From: Flavonifractor sp. An10
Lineage (GTDB): Bacteria > Bacillota > Clostridia > Oscillospirales > Oscillospiraceae
NCBI RefSeq assembly: GCF_002161215.1
Contig: NZ_NFMB01000009.1
Location: 1-64,000, forward strand
Direction: 5' to 3'
DNA: 64,000 nt
This document shows positions 19,086 to 27,473 of this stretch, in pieces (position 1 is the first letter of the stretch; the number at the start of each line of letters is the position of its first letter). The notes beneath the pieces are model-generated. The model saw nothing but the letters and a program-made list of their open reading frames with translations, did no database searches and was not told where the DNA came from. A program made the position numbers and the translations under genes.

Positions 19086-19685
19086 ATGACACGTGACGAG
19101 TACCTGGCCCAGCTGCGGGCCCTGCTCACCGGGCGGACGCCCCCGGATGAGCTGGAGCGGATTGTGGCCTATTATACCGAGTACTTTGACGAGGCGGGCC
19201 CGGCGGGGGAGGCCCGGGTGGTGCGGGAGCTGGGCACCCCGGCGGAGCTGGTGGGCCGCATCCTGGGGGCCAACCGGGTGCGGGAGACTCCGGCGGAGCG
19301 GACGCCCCCGACCCGGGGGAGCGGGCACAGCTCCCTGTGGAAGGTGCTGCTGGCCATCTGCGCCGCCCCCATCGCCATCCCGCTGATCATTGCGGCGGTG
19401 ATTGTGGTGCTGGCCCTGGCTTTTGTGGTGGTCTGCGTGGTGGCCGGCGTGGCCATCGGCGGCGTGGTGGCCATCGGTGTGGGCATTGTCACCGCCTGGT
19501 CGGGCTTCTCGGTGCTGTTCAGCGCGGGCATGGCCACCATGATGTTCTTCTGCGGCATGGGCATGCTGTCCAGCGGCGTGGGCCTGCTGATGATCGCGGG
19601 CAGCTTCGCCCTGGGCGGCCTGTGCTTCCGGGCCATGGCAGGGGCCCTGAACCGCTGGCTGATGAGAAGGGAGGCGCGGGTATGA
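19086..19685 (+). CDS. DUF1700-type membrane protein
   Basis: 199 residues. The N-terminus (DEYLAQLRALLTG, YYTEYFDEAG, VVRELGTPAELVGRIL) is the cytoplasmic helical segment typical of DUF1700/HAAS proteins; four or five hydrophobic segments follow from residue about 80. The start at 19086 is the first ATG with an upstream GGAG. The family is normally cotranscribed with a PadR-type regulator and a DUF4097 protein. The DUF4097 partner follows with a 4-base overlap, but no PadR gene is present. Confidence 0.8.
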   Translation: MTRDEYLAQLRALLTGRTPPDELERIVAYYTEYFDEAGPAGEARVVRELGTPAELVGRILGANRVRETPAERTPPTRGSGHSSLWKVLLAICAAPIAIPLIIAAVIVVLALAFVVVCVVAGVAIGGVVAIGVGIVTAWSGFSVLFSAGMATMMFFCGMGMLSSGVGLLMIAGSFALGGLCFRAMAGALNRWLMRREARV

Positions 19686-20554
19686 ACCTGCCTGCAAAAG
19701 TGTGCCTGGGGGCCGGGGCGTTCCTGGCCATGTCCGGCGGCCTGCTGGCCCTGACGGGCTTCGCCCTGGGGGCCCAGACCCATCTGAACATGCCCTTCGG
19801 CGGCGGCTCCGCCGTGGCGGCCGAGACGCCTATGGTTCATGTGGAGGTCGCGGCAGACGAAGGGACGGCCACGGAGAGCTGGGTTCAGGTGCCGGCCTTT
19901 TCCAGGATTGAGGTGGAGCTCGATATGGGCAACGTATCTGTGATGCCCACGGGGGAGTACGACCTCTCCTTCAGCGGCGAGCACGCCGCCCTGCTGGACT
20001 ATGAGCTGGACGGGGACACCCTGCGCATCACCGGCACGGCCCTGAGTGCCATGGAATTCTTCACCTCCGGCGACGAGGCCGCCGTGACCATCGGAATCCC
20101 CGAAGACGCGTCCCTGGACGCCGTGGACATCCATACCGCCATGGGACAGGTGGAGCTGACGGACTTCACGGCAAACAGCCTCACCGTGTCCACAGACTTG
20201 GGGAATGTGTCTCTGGACAGCGTGATGGCGTCAGATGCCGATATCACCCTGTCCATGGGCGATCTGACGGGGTACTCCCTCACCACAACCGACTTCCTCA
20301 CCGTGAAAAACGACATGGGGGACGTGTATCTGGATGGGGATTTCCAGGGGAATACGGATATCACCCTGTCCATGGGGGATCTGGATCTCACCACCTGGCA
20401 GTCCATGGACACCTACAGTCTGGATTTGGACGTCACCATGGGTGATCTGTATCTGGACGGCTCCACCCAGTACGGCTCCGTCCGCCGGGAAGGCGGCCCC
20501 AACCAGCTGAAGATTGCCAACAGCATGGGAAGCGCGGACGTGTATTTCGGCTGA
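19682..20554 (+). CDS. DUF4097-type beta-repeat surface protein
   Basis: 290 residues. The ATG overlaps the previous stop (ATGA), so the two genes are translationally coupled. One N-terminal hydrophobic segment (residues 5-30) anchors or exports the protein. The rest is a beta-solenoid-like run of repeats around DITLSMGDL, VDIHTAMGQVEL and VTMGDLYLDG, characteristic of DUF4097. The fold is probably extracytoplasmic; the biochemical role is unknown, though such pairs are linked to envelope stress in Firmicutes. Confidence 0.8.
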   Translation: MNLPAKVCLGAGAFLAMSGGLLALTGFALGAQTHLNMPFGGGSAVAAETPMVHVEVAADEGTATESWVQVPAFSRIEVELDMGNVSVMPTGEYDLSFSGEHAALLDYELDGDTLRITGTALSAMEFFTSGDEAAVTIGIPEDASLDAVDIHTAMGQVELTDFTANSLTVSTDLGNVSLDSVMASDADITLSMGDLTGYSLTTTDFLTVKNDMGDVYLDGDFQGNTDITLSMGDLDLTTWQSMDTYSLDLDVTMGDLYLDGSTQYGSVRREGGPNQLKIANSMGSADVYFG

Positions 20555-20646
20555 GCCGGAATGAGAAGGGGGGGTGCGCATGGACAGACGCAAGGTTTTC
20601 CCCTGCTGGCCCTGCCTCCCGGGTGTGCCTTCCAAACCGAATAAAG

Positions 20647-20680
20647 CACGGGCCCGCCCTTGCGGCGGGCCCGTGTTTTT
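20647..20680 (+). terminator. Intrinsic terminator after the DUF4097 gene
   Basis: Perfect 12-base arms CACGGGCCCGCC (20647-20658) and GGCGGGCCCGTG (20664-20675) followed by five T. Confidence 0.9.
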
Positions 20681-20688
20681 GCTAAAAT
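20660..20688 (+). promoter_or_regulatory. Candidate promoter of the sulfatase gene, overlapping the terminator
   Basis: TTGCGG (20660-20665), 17-base spacer, TAAAAT (20683-20688) preceded by TGC. The -35 lies in the terminator loop and right arm. Confidence 0.45.
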
Positions 20689-20717
20689 AGAAAATCAAAC
20701 GGACGGAGGTGAGGAGC

Positions 20718-22607
20718 ATGGAGCGGCTGGAGGGCGGCGGAGCGCCGCGGCGCTGGTACCGGCGCGCCGATCCCCGGGGGCGGGCGCTGCTGATGGTGCT
20801 GCTGCCCCTGGCGGGGGTGTACCTGTGCCAGCTGGTTACGCTCCAGGACGGGGCGGCGGCCTGGGCGTGGATGGGAAGCCATATCCAGGCGGCGGGGTAC
20901 ATCTATCTGGTGCTCCTGCTGGCCCAGCTGCTGCTGGCCACCCTCACCGACAGCCTGCTGTGCGCCCAGCTGCTCACCACACTGCCCTGCCTGCTCCTGG
21001 CCATCGCCAGCCACCTGAAGCAGGCGGTCAACGGCATTCCCCTGCTGGTCAGCGACCTGGCCATGGCGGGCCAGGCCGGCCAGGTGGCCGGCTTCCTCCG
21101 CCCCGGCATGAGCCTGGGCGCGGGCACCTGGGGGGCCATTGTAGGAATGGTGCTCCTCTGTCTGGCGGCCTTCGCCTGGTCTCATCCGGCCCGGCCCATG
21201 CCGTGGGCCCGGCGGCTGTCCGCCCTGGCCGTGCTGGCGGTGCTGCTGGCGTGGGCCCTGCTCTCCCCGGCGTCCGCCGCCCTGCTGGCCGGGGAGGAGG
21301 GGGAGAGCCAGGCCATGCGCAACGACCGGCTGGGCCTGCTGGCCGGGCTGTACAGCGCCGCCCGGGAGAGCACCATGGCCGAGCCCGACGCCTACAGCGA
21401 GGACGGCATGAACCGCATCCTGCTCCGGCTCAGGGCGGACGCGGAGGAGACCGGGGAGCCGGAGGAGAAGCCCCATGTGATCCTGCTGGTTTCAGAGAGC
21501 TTTTTCGACCCCACCCGCCTGCCGGGGGTGGAGTTTGACGCCGACCCCATTCCCAACTTCCACGCCCTGGCGGAGGAGTTTCCCACCGGAGCCTTCCTGT
21601 CCAACACCTATGCCGGCGGCACCGGCAATGTGGAGATGGAGCTCTTCATCGGCATCCCCTCCGCCTTCCTGGGGGCGGGGGAGTCACTCACCAGCATTCA
21701 GGATCCCACGGCCTACAGCAGGGTGCCCTCCCTGGCCCGGGTATTCGGGGACGCGGGGTATGAGACCCTCTTCGTCCACTCCTACGGCGACATTCTCTAC
21801 GACCGGGATATGAACATTCCACGGATGGGCTTTGACCGGCTGGTCTACCAGGACGATTTCACCGTGGACAAGACCTATGCCGGCGGCTATGTCTCCGATG
21901 ACACCCTGGCCGATGAACTGATCGCCCGGTTTGAGGCCCGGGGGGAGGAGCCGGTGTTCCTCTACGGCCTGAGTATGGAGAACCACCAGCCCTATTTCGC
22001 CGGCAAGTTCGACACGCCCGCCCCGGTGTCCGCCACGGCGGAGGGCCTGACGGAGGAGGAGCAGGGGGTGCTGGATGCCCTGCTCCACGGCCTGTGGGAT
22101 GCGGACGCCTCCCTGGGGAAGCTGGTGGACTACTTCTCCCGGGTGGAGGAGCCGGTGATTCTGGTGTTTGTGGGCGACCACCTGCCCGGCCTGTCCCTGG
22201 ACGCCGGCGGCACCCTCTACACCAGCCTGGGCTGCTCCTCCACGGCGGACACCAGCCGGTGGGAGCCGGAGGAGCTCAAGCGGATGCACACCACCAACAT
22301 CCTGGTGTGGAACAATTACGGGGCGGAGCTGGCGCTGCCCGCCGAGACCAGCTGCACCCTGCTGGGCACCCAGCTGCTGGGGTGGGCGGGCGTGCCCAGG
22401 CCCCTGTACTTCCAGTGGGTGGCGGACGCCGGGGAGCAGATGCTCCTCTACCGGGAGCGGCTCTTTGTGGCCGCCGACGGCTCCCCCCATCATGAGCCCA
22501 CGGAGGACTGCGCCTCTCTGGTGGCGGACTGGAAGAATATCGTCTATGACATGCTCTACGGGGAGCAGTATATCACCCAGGCCCTGACGGAGCCGCCGGG
22601 GAGTTAG
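20718..22607 (+). CDS. LTA synthase-family sulfatase-type membrane enzyme
   Basis: 629 residues. The start at 20718 has GGAGGTGA six bases away, which also excludes the GTG at 20709. About five membrane segments fill the first 190 residues; the rest is an extracytoplasmic alkaline phosphatase-like domain. The catalytic threonine is expected at Thr302 in YAGGTGNVEMELF, and FVGDHLP (Asp487, His488) is a metal motif. The family transfers glycerol phosphate or phosphoethanolamine from lipids to envelope polymers. Which polymer is made here cannot be told from sequence. Confidence 0.88.
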   Translation: MERLEGGGAPRRWYRRADPRGRALLMVLLPLAGVYLCQLVTLQDGAAAWAWMGSHIQAAGYIYLVLLLAQLLLATLTDSLLCAQLLTTLPCLLLAIASHLKQAVNGIPLLVSDLAMAGQAGQVAGFLRPGMSLGAGTWGAIVGMVLLCLAAFAWSHPARPMPWARRLSALAVLAVLLAWALLSPASAALLAGEEGESQAMRNDRLGLLAGLYSAARESTMAEPDAYSEDGMNRILLRLRADAEETGEPEEKPHVILLVSESFFDPTRLPGVEFDADPIPNFHALAEEFPTGAFLSNTYAGGTGNVEMELFIGIPSAFLGAGESLTSIQDPTAYSRVPSLARVFGDAGYETLFVHSYGDILYDRDMNIPRMGFDRLVYQDDFTVDKTYAGGYVSDDTLADELIARFEARGEEPVFLYGLSMENHQPYFAGKFDTPAPVSATAEGLTEEEQGVLDALLHGLWDADASLGKLVDYFSRVEEPVILVFVGDHLPGLSLDAGGTLYTSLGCSSTADTSRWEPEELKRMHTTNILVWNNYGAELALPAETSCTLLGTQLLGWAGVPRPLYFQWVADAGEQMLLYRERLFVAADGSPHHEPTEDCASLVADWKNIVYDMLYGEQYITQALTEPPGS

Positions 22608-22891
22608 CCTTTGCGTTGCCCCCGGAGCCAGGCCGCCCCGGCGAGGGCCAGGGTGCCCGCCAGCAGGACGGCGGCGCAGAGGGTGAAGGCATCCCAGGTG
22701 TCCTCAATGGCGGCAAAGTCCCCCTCCCGGAGCTGGACGCCGCAGTGGAGGATCACCAGGAACAGGGCGGCGGCGCAGCAGCCCAGGCTGAGGAGGCACA
22801 GGCCCCTCCGGCGGCCCGCCAGGGCCGCCAGCCCCAGCCCCCAGGCCAGCAGGCCCAGAAGCAGAGGGCCGAAGGAAGTCAGCAGATCCAT
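22604..22891 (-). CDS. Small membrane protein, three predicted segments
   Basis: 95 residues. The start at 22891 is chosen because AAAGGGG lies at normal spacing; a GTG at 22909 has none. Three hydrophobic segments (residues about 4-22, 31-48 and 68-87) are joined by short basic or acidic loops. No family recognised. It is convergent with the sulfatase gene, the two stop codons overlapping, and lies 21 bases after the next gene on its own strand. Confidence 0.6.
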   Translation of the reverse strand: MDLLTSFGPLLLGLLAWGLGLAALAGRRRGLCLLSLGCCAAALFLVILHCGVQLREGDFAAIEDTWDAFTLCAAVLLAGTLALAGAAWLRGQRKG

Positions 22892-22912
22892 GAAAAACGC
22901 CCCTTTCACTTG

Positions 22913-23386
22913 TCAGGTGTCCAGCTCCTGGTAATACAGGATGCCGGTTTCGCAGTCGTAGGCCGCGAAGGTGTAGTTATAGGAGTGCCGCGTGAGCATG
23001 CCGCCCTCTCCGTCCTCCTGACGATCCAGCAGGTACCACCAGCCGTTTTCCGGCACGGGCCAGCTTACCGTGTCGGCACAGTTGCCGTAGACCACCTCCT
23101 CCATGAGTTCATCCATGGGGAAGGGATTCCAGTACCCGCTGGGGTGGCTGGAGACGGCCTCCTCCACCGCCGCCCTGTCCTCCGAATCAAAGGTCAGTTC
23201 GATGTGGAGCAGGCCGTCCCCGTGGAAGCCCCCGTGGCTGTCCCCATACGTGACGGACAGCGGCTCCGGCAGGTCGATATCCAGGCTCCGGGCCACATAG
23301 TCCGCCTCGCTTTCCCGACCGAAGCCGCCCAGCAGAAGCAGCAGTGCCAGGGCGATGGAAACAATCAGATTTACAGGATATAGCAT
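22913..23386 (-). CDS. Hypothetical secreted or membrane-anchored protein
   Basis: 157 residues. The start at 23386 follows AGGAGGG; a longer frame to 23422 is rejected. One N-terminal hydrophobic segment (YPVNLIVSIALALLLLLGGF) works as a signal or anchor; there is no lipobox cysteine. The rest is acidic and rich in Trp and Tyr, probably a small beta domain facing outward. A clear promoter lies upstream, with an inverted repeat spanning the promoter and ribosome site. Family not recognised. Confidence 0.65.
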   Translation of the reverse strand: MLYPVNLIVSIALALLLLLGGFGRESEADYVARSLDIDLPEPLSVTYGDSHGGFHGDGLLHIELTFDSEDRAAVEEAVSSHPSGYWNPFPMDELMEEVVYGNCADTVSWPVPENGWWYLLDRQEDGEGGMLTRHSYNYTFAAYDCETGILYYQELDT

Positions 23387-23390
23387 GACA

Positions 23391-23433
23391 CAATCCCTCC
23401 TGTCTGTCTCTGAGAATAGCACAGGAGGGATTG
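23391..23433. repeat. Inverted repeat spanning promoter spacer and ribosome site
   Basis: Thirteen-base arms CAATCCCTCCTGT (23391-23403) and ACAGGAGGGATTG (23421-23433). On the minus strand one arm carries the Shine-Dalgarno of the gene starting at 23386; the other lies inside the -35/-10 spacer. It could be an operator. Confidence 0.55.
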
Positions 23434-23441
23434 CTTGTCAA
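23413..23441 (-). promoter_or_regulatory. Promoter of the 157-residue protein gene
   Basis: Minus strand: perfect TTGACA (23436-23441), 17-base spacer, TATTCT (23413-23418). Confidence 0.75.
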
Positions 23442-23495
23442 TTTATTTTTATTGAATTACAATAATTATTTTCTGATAGATAGGCTTGCGATGCG

Positions 23496-25205
23496 CTAGG
23501 AGATGTCAAACTCGGCGGCCAGGAGTTCATCGCCGTTCTCCACGTCCCAGTTGCTGACGCCGGTTAAAATCCGGTAATGACCAATGGGAAGGGTTCCATA
23601 TAGCCATCGATAGTAGTAGGTCTTCACTGTGGGCTCACCTGCTTGTATGTGATAAGCAGTTAAGAGAAAGGAGTTGTTGTCACTCACCACCGGTATTTTA
23701 TACCAGATCCCGTCGATCTCCCGCTCCAGTGTGAACTGCTCTCCGTAGTACCAGTCCCCGGGACGGCTTACGGTAAAGCGCACGACGACAGATGAGTCCG
23801 CGACCGCCGTCACCTTCAGAGAGGGGGCGGCTGTGTTGGTGGTGATCTGTTCCTCGCTGGACGTCCAGGTGCCCTGGAGGTAGAAGTCCTCCTCGTTCCG
23901 AATGCCCTCCAGATATGCGGCGGCATAGTCCATGGCGGCCTGGAGGGGATCGGCCTGGGTCGGATTCCCCTCCGCCGGGTAAAGCGTGCCGGTCTCGTCC
24001 TGCCAGCCGATCACCTGCCACACATCATCCTGGCCCTCCGGCTGGGCCAGGATAAAGGTATATCGCCGCTCATAGTCGTCCAGCCAGCCGCCGGGCCACC
24101 AGCTCACTTGCCGGATGGAAAACAGAAGGGCGGGATCCTCCTCCCAGGGAAGCGGATCTTGGCTCTTCGCCGTGGGGGAGGGGGTGGAAGTCCCGACCGG
24201 GGCCGCCGGAGTCTCTGCCTCCGGGGTGCCGGCGAAGGTGCAGGCCGCCAGCAGGGCGGCCGAACCGACAGCCAGAGCCGCGGCGGGCCACAGGGTGCGG
24301 GGCTTTTGGGCGATCAGCCGGATGCGCTCTTTCAGCCCGCCCGCCCCCATGGACATGGTGGTGGCGGTGTGGAGCAGGGGAGAGGGGCCGGAGCGCCGCA
24401 CCGCCAGGGCCAGCAGTGTGCGGCCGTAGGAAATGCGCTCTTCCTCGCCCAGGGCGGCCAGGGCGCTCTCGTCGCAGGAGAGCTCTCCATCCCGGCGGGA
24501 CAGGGCGGCGGCCAGCCACACCAGCGGGTCGAACCAGTAGAGGGCCAGGCACAGACAGCGCACCAGGGCCCACAGGTGGTCGCCGTGGCGGTAGTGGGCC
24601 CGCTCGTGGGCCAGGGCATGTCGGAGCACGGTGGGCTCCTCCGCACAGGACGGGGGCAGATAGATGGCGGGCCGGAGCAGGCCGAACAGACAGGGGGTCT
24701 CCGCCGCCCCGCTGACATACACCGGCACCGGGCCATCCGCTTTGTACAGCTTCCACCGGCTCCGCCGCAGCTGTGCCCCAAACCGCAGGTTTACCGCCAG
24801 CATCCAGAGTCCGAACCCGGCTGCGCCGCCCAGCCACACCCAGCGGAGGATGGTCTCCAGCGCGGGGAGGGCGGGTTCCGGGAGGGCAGGCTCCGGCAGG
24901 GCGGTCTGCGGGGGATAGAGCGCCTCCATGGGGAGATCCTGCGCCGGAACGGGGGAGGGGGTGTTCTCGTCCGCCGCCGGTGCATCGCCCGCAGACTGCC
25001 GCGCCTCCACATAGGCGGGGATGGCCTCCGCCGCCCCCAGCACGCTCACCGGGCTGGTTCCGATGCTCACCGGCACCAGCAGGCGGAGGGCCGCCAGCAG
25101 CCACAGGGCATATTGGAGCCGGGAACAGATCCTCCCCTGCAGGGCGAACCGGAGGGCGGTGAGGGCCAGAATCAGCACCGACGAGGTGAGCAGAATTTCC
25201 TTCAC
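23496..25205 (-). CDS. BlaR1/M56-family membrane metallopeptidase sensor
   Basis: 569 residues. The start is a GTG at 25205 after GGGGAGGGTGAC, overlapping the BlaI stop as GTGA. Four or so membrane segments are seen; the cytoplasmic zinc peptidase motif HERAH (200-204) and the downstream DGELSCDESALA are the M56 signature. A Pro-rich linker (PEPALPEPALPAL) lies near 105-117, and a last membrane segment near 310-330 leads to an outer domain of about 230 residues. That domain lacks obvious penicillin-binding motifs, so the signal is probably not a beta-lactam. By family, the protease inactivates the BlaI-type repressor encoded just upstream. Confidence 0.88.
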   Translation of the reverse strand: MKEILLTSSVLILALTALRFALQGRICSRLQYALWLLAALRLLVPVSIGTSPVSVLGAAEAIPAYVEARQSAGDAPAADENTPSPVPAQDLPMEALYPPQTALPEPALPEPALPALETILRWVWLGGAAGFGLWMLAVNLRFGAQLRRSRWKLYKADGPVPVYVSGAAETPCLFGLLRPAIYLPPSCAEEPTVLRHALAHERAHYRHGDHLWALVRCLCLALYWFDPLVWLAAALSRRDGELSCDESALAALGEEERISYGRTLLALAVRRSGPSPLLHTATTMSMGAGGLKERIRLIAQKPRTLWPAAALAVGSAALLAACTFAGTPEAETPAAPVGTSTPSPTAKSQDPLPWEEDPALLFSIRQVSWWPGGWLDDYERRYTFILAQPEGQDDVWQVIGWQDETGTLYPAEGNPTQADPLQAAMDYAAAYLEGIRNEEDFYLQGTWTSSEEQITTNTAAPSLKVTAVADSSVVVRFTVSRPGDWYYGEQFTLEREIDGIWYKIPVVSDNNSFLLTAYHIQAGEPTVKTYYYRWLYGTLPIGHYRILTGVSNWDVENGDELLAAEFDIS

Positions 25206-25591
25206 GTCACCCTCCCCCTCTCCGCCTCCCGCAGAATGGCTTGGAGCTCCTCCAGCTCCTCCGGCTTCAGGGAACCGCCCTTCACCAGGGCGGACATCAT
25301 CAGCCCCACACTGCCGTGGTAGGCCCGGTGGAGCAGAGACCGGGTCTCCGCCAGGGCGGCGTCCTCCCGTCTCAGGGCAGAATGGTAGACCCGCGCCTTT
25401 TCGCCCTCCTCGTAGGTCACCAGACCCTTGGCCTCCATGCGCCGCAGGACGGTGGCCACAGTGCTCTTGGCCCAGCCCGTCTTGTCTCCCAGCGTCCGCA
25501 CCAGCTCCATCAGGGTAGACGGGGCCGTCCACAGCTCCTCCATCACCCGCCACTCGCTGTCTGACAGGCGGATGGTCTCCCGCTCCTCCAC
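25202..25591 (-). CDS. BlaI/MecI-family transcriptional repressor
   Basis: 129 residues. The GTG start at 25591 has AAAGGAGGT seven bases upstream. The winged helix is visible: LSDSEWRVMEELW, LVRTLGDKTGWAKSTVATVL and RRMEAKGLVTYEEG; the C-terminal helices form the dimerisation part cut by BlaR1-type proteases. An inverted repeat over its promoter fits autoregulation. The blaI-blaR1 pair stands alone, without a beta-lactamase gene nearby. Confidence 0.92.
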   Translation of the reverse strand: MEERETIRLSDSEWRVMEELWTAPSTLMELVRTLGDKTGWAKSTVATVLRRMEAKGLVTYEEGEKARVYHSALRREDAALAETRSLLHRAYHGSVGLMMSALVKGGSLKPEELEELQAILREAERGRVT

Positions 25592-25617
25592 GGCGATAAC
25601 CTCCTTTGGTCTACTCT

Positions 25618-25655
25618 TGTAACCCTACCATACCAGATCGGTTTACACTTGTCAA
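25618..25655 (-). promoter_or_regulatory. Promoter and likely BlaI operator
   Basis: Minus strand: TTGACA (25650-25655), 17-base spacer, TATGGT (25627-25632). An inverted repeat, TGTAACCC (25618-25625) with GGTTTACA (25640-25647), one mismatch, brackets the -10 and contains the TGTA/TACA cores expected of BlaI sites. Confidence 0.7.
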
Positions 25656-25665
25656 CCATTCTGCC

Positions 25666-25691
25666 AAAAAAGAGCGGCCCAAGGCCGCTCT
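25666..25691 (-). terminator. Intrinsic terminator of the XRE/DUF2975 operon
   Basis: Arms AGAGCGGCC (25671-25679) and GGCCGCTCT (25683-25691) with six A on the low side, a U-tract on the minus strand. Confidence 0.85.
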
Positions 25692-25915
25692 CAGGATTCC
25701 GTTTCTTCTTGTTCCGGCACATACTCCAGCAGATCCCCGGGCTGGCAGTCCAGGGCCCTGCAGATGGCCTCCAGGGTGGTGAAGCGCACCGCCTTGGCGT
25801 GGTTGTTTTTCAGGATGGACAGGTTGGCCAGGGTGACGCCCACCTTGGCGGACAGCTCGTTGAGGCTCATCTTTCGCTTGGCCATCATCACATCCAGATT
25901 GACGACAATGGGCAT
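25691..25915 (-). CDS. XRE-family helix-turn-helix regulator, YozG-like
   Basis: 74 residues, just a helix-turn-helix domain: KMSLNELSAKVGVTLANLSI then FTTLEAICRALDCQPGDLLEY, the Cro/CI pattern of the small YozG group. The start at 25915 has AGGGGGTG upstream. It follows a DUF2975 membrane protein by 10 bases; this pairing is very common in Firmicutes, and the small regulator probably controls its own operon. Confidence 0.9.
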   Translation of the reverse strand: MPIVVNLDVMMAKRKMSLNELSAKVGVTLANLSILKNNHAKAVRFTTLEAICRALDCQPGDLLEYVPEQEETES

Positions 25916-25925
25916 ACCGCACCCC

Positions 25926-26483
25926 CTAAATGGTCAGGTCGTTTTCCGCTTTCAGCTCCGCCGCCTGGCGGAACAGGGCGGACACCACCAGGCAGAGCAG
26001 GCCGCCCAGCAGAAAGATGGGCACAAACAGGGCGTTGTAGGTGAGCAGGGAGGCGATGGACTGATAGTAGAACAGCCCCCACACCACCCGGACCAGGGCG
26101 GCGGCGGAGATGGCGAAGCAGCACACCCCCGCCCGGCGGAGGCTGACGCCGTTTTCCCGCTGGAAGGGGTTGCCCGCCAGAATGGTGCCCAGTACCCGGC
26201 GGCCCTGCCACAGGATCACCGCCGTGCACACCCCGCAGAACAGCAGGAAGGCGGCCAGCACATCGGCATAGGCCCCGTTCTGCCCCCACTGCCCCCATCC
26301 GCCGAGCAGCAGCATGTGGAGGGTGTCGTCCGCGTCATACTGCCACCACTCCGCAAGGCCCTGGCGGACGCTGATATGCACCAGCCCGGGCACCATGACC
26401 AGGACAATCAGATTGCACACAAACGTGATGGTGACCAGGATTTTCAGCACCCCGGCCAGCTTCTGCACGGCGGTTTTCTCCAT
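25926..26483 (-). CDS. DUF2975-type membrane protein
   Basis: 185 residues. The start at 26483 has AAGGGGGAA upstream; the frame runs further back to 26594 across the promoter, so that part is excluded. Four hydrophobic segments (residues about 11-31, 66-88, 110-132 and 141-164) match DUF2975. First gene of an operon with the XRE regulator. Function unknown, possibly a membrane input for the regulator. Confidence 0.85.
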   Translation of the reverse strand: MEKTAVQKLAGVLKILVTITFVCNLIVLVMVPGLVHISVRQGLAEWWQYDADDTLHMLLLGGWGQWGQNGAYADVLAAFLLFCGVCTAVILWQGRRVLGTILAGNPFQRENGVSLRRAGVCCFAISAAALVRVVWGLFYYQSIASLLTYNALFVPIFLLGGLLCLVVSALFRQAAELKAENDLTI

Positions 26484-26565
26484 GGGATGATATTCCCCCT
26501 TTTCAGAACTCGTGCCGCATGGGCGCGCCGGGTCGCCGCGCCCCACAGACAGGTATCTTGGGAAT

Positions 26566-26594
26566 ATCATAGCGCAGAAAATATCGTTTGTCAA
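26566..26594 (-). promoter_or_regulatory. Promoter of the DUF2975/XRE operon
   Basis: Minus strand: perfect TTGACA (26589-26594), 17-base spacer, TATGAT (26566-26571). AAACGATA occurs twice, once on each side of the -35, and is a candidate regulator site. Confidence 0.8.
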
Positions 26595-26608
26595 TAAAAT
26601 AGTATCGT

Positions 26609-27334
26609 TTATACCCGAATAACCCCCAGCACCTGGCCGATGGGCTGGTTGAGCACCAGGTCGGCCTCCCGGTCGTAGGGGGTGGGGCTCTTGTTGATGA
26701 GGGTCAGCTTATTGCCCCGGTAATAGCGGATCAGTCCCGCCGCCGGGTACACCGCCAGGGAGGTGCCGCCGATGATCAGCATGTCCGCCCGGGCGATAGC
26801 CAGCACCGCGGCCTCCATGGTCTCCTGATCCAGCGCCTCCTCATAGAGCACCACGTCGGGCTTCACCACCCCGCCGCACACCGGGCAGCGGGGCACGCCC
26901 GCGGCCTCCATCATGAAGTCCAGGCCGTAGAACTGGCGGCACTTCATGCAGTGGTTCCGGTGGACGGAGCCGTGGAGCTCGTACACGGTCTTGCTCCCCG
27001 CCGCCTGGTGGAGACCGTCGATGTTCTGGGTCACCACCGCGTCCAGCTTTCCCGCCGCCTCCAGCTCCGCCAGCTTCAGGTGGGCGGCGTTGGGCTGGGC
27101 GTCGGGAAAGAGCATCTTGTTGCGGTAGAAGCGGTAGAACTCCTCCGGATTTTTCTCGAAGAAGGTGTGGCTCAGGATGGTCTCCGGCGGGTACTGGTAC
27201 TGCTGGTTGTACAGCCCGTCCACGCTGCGGAAGTCGGGGATGCCCGATTCCGTGCTGACGCCGGCCCCGCCGAAAAACACGATGTGGCGGCTCTCGCCGA
27301 TCCAGTCCTGGAGCTGCCTCTGCTTCTCATCCAT
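26609..27334 (-). CDS. cobB: NAD-dependent protein deacylase (sirtuin)
   Basis: Removes acyl groups from lysines, consuming NAD+. 241 residues, the normal bacterial size. GGAGVSTESGIPDFR (22-36) and TQNIDGLH (102-109) bind NAD; His121 in ELHGSVH is the catalytic base; Cys129, Cys132, Cys150 and Cys153 hold the structural zinc. The start at 27334 has AAGGGGGGAAAG upstream. A repeat element lies upstream, and its arm could supply a promoter. Confidence 0.93.
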   Translation of the reverse strand: MDEKQRQLQDWIGESRHIVFFGGAGVSTESGIPDFRSVDGLYNQQYQYPPETILSHTFFEKNPEEFYRFYRNKMLFPDAQPNAAHLKLAELEAAGKLDAVVTQNIDGLHQAAGSKTVYELHGSVHRNHCMKCRQFYGLDFMMEAAGVPRCPVCGGVVKPDVVLYEEALDQETMEAAVLAIARADMLIIGGTSLAVYPAAGLIRYYRGNKLTLINKSPTPYDREADLVLNQPIGQVLGVIRV

Positions 27335-27357
27335 GGGAAATCTTTCCCCCCTTCTGG

Positions 27358-27473
27358 AATTGATAATTGAAAATTGAGAATTGATAATGGCTGATTTCGG
27401 AACCGGGTTCGTGAATACGCTTCCGTTTGGGTTATGGAATCATTCTCAATTATCCATTATCAATTGTCAATTG
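27358..27473. repeat. MITE-like AT-rich inverted-repeat element
   Basis: About 116 bases flanked by long imperfect inverted repeats made of AATTGATAATTGA-type words: left arm 27358-27390, right arm about 27439-27473. It is sharply AT-rich against its surroundings. Elements of this look are scattered between genes in Clostridia. The right arm supplies the last codons and stop of the Cys-rich gene at 27460-27630. Confidence 0.7.

Noticed and set aside
20580-20690. A 36-codon ORF (start 20580) with a G-rich ribosome site after the DUF4097 gene
   Set aside because: It runs through the intrinsic terminator and the next promoter and has no protein-like pattern.
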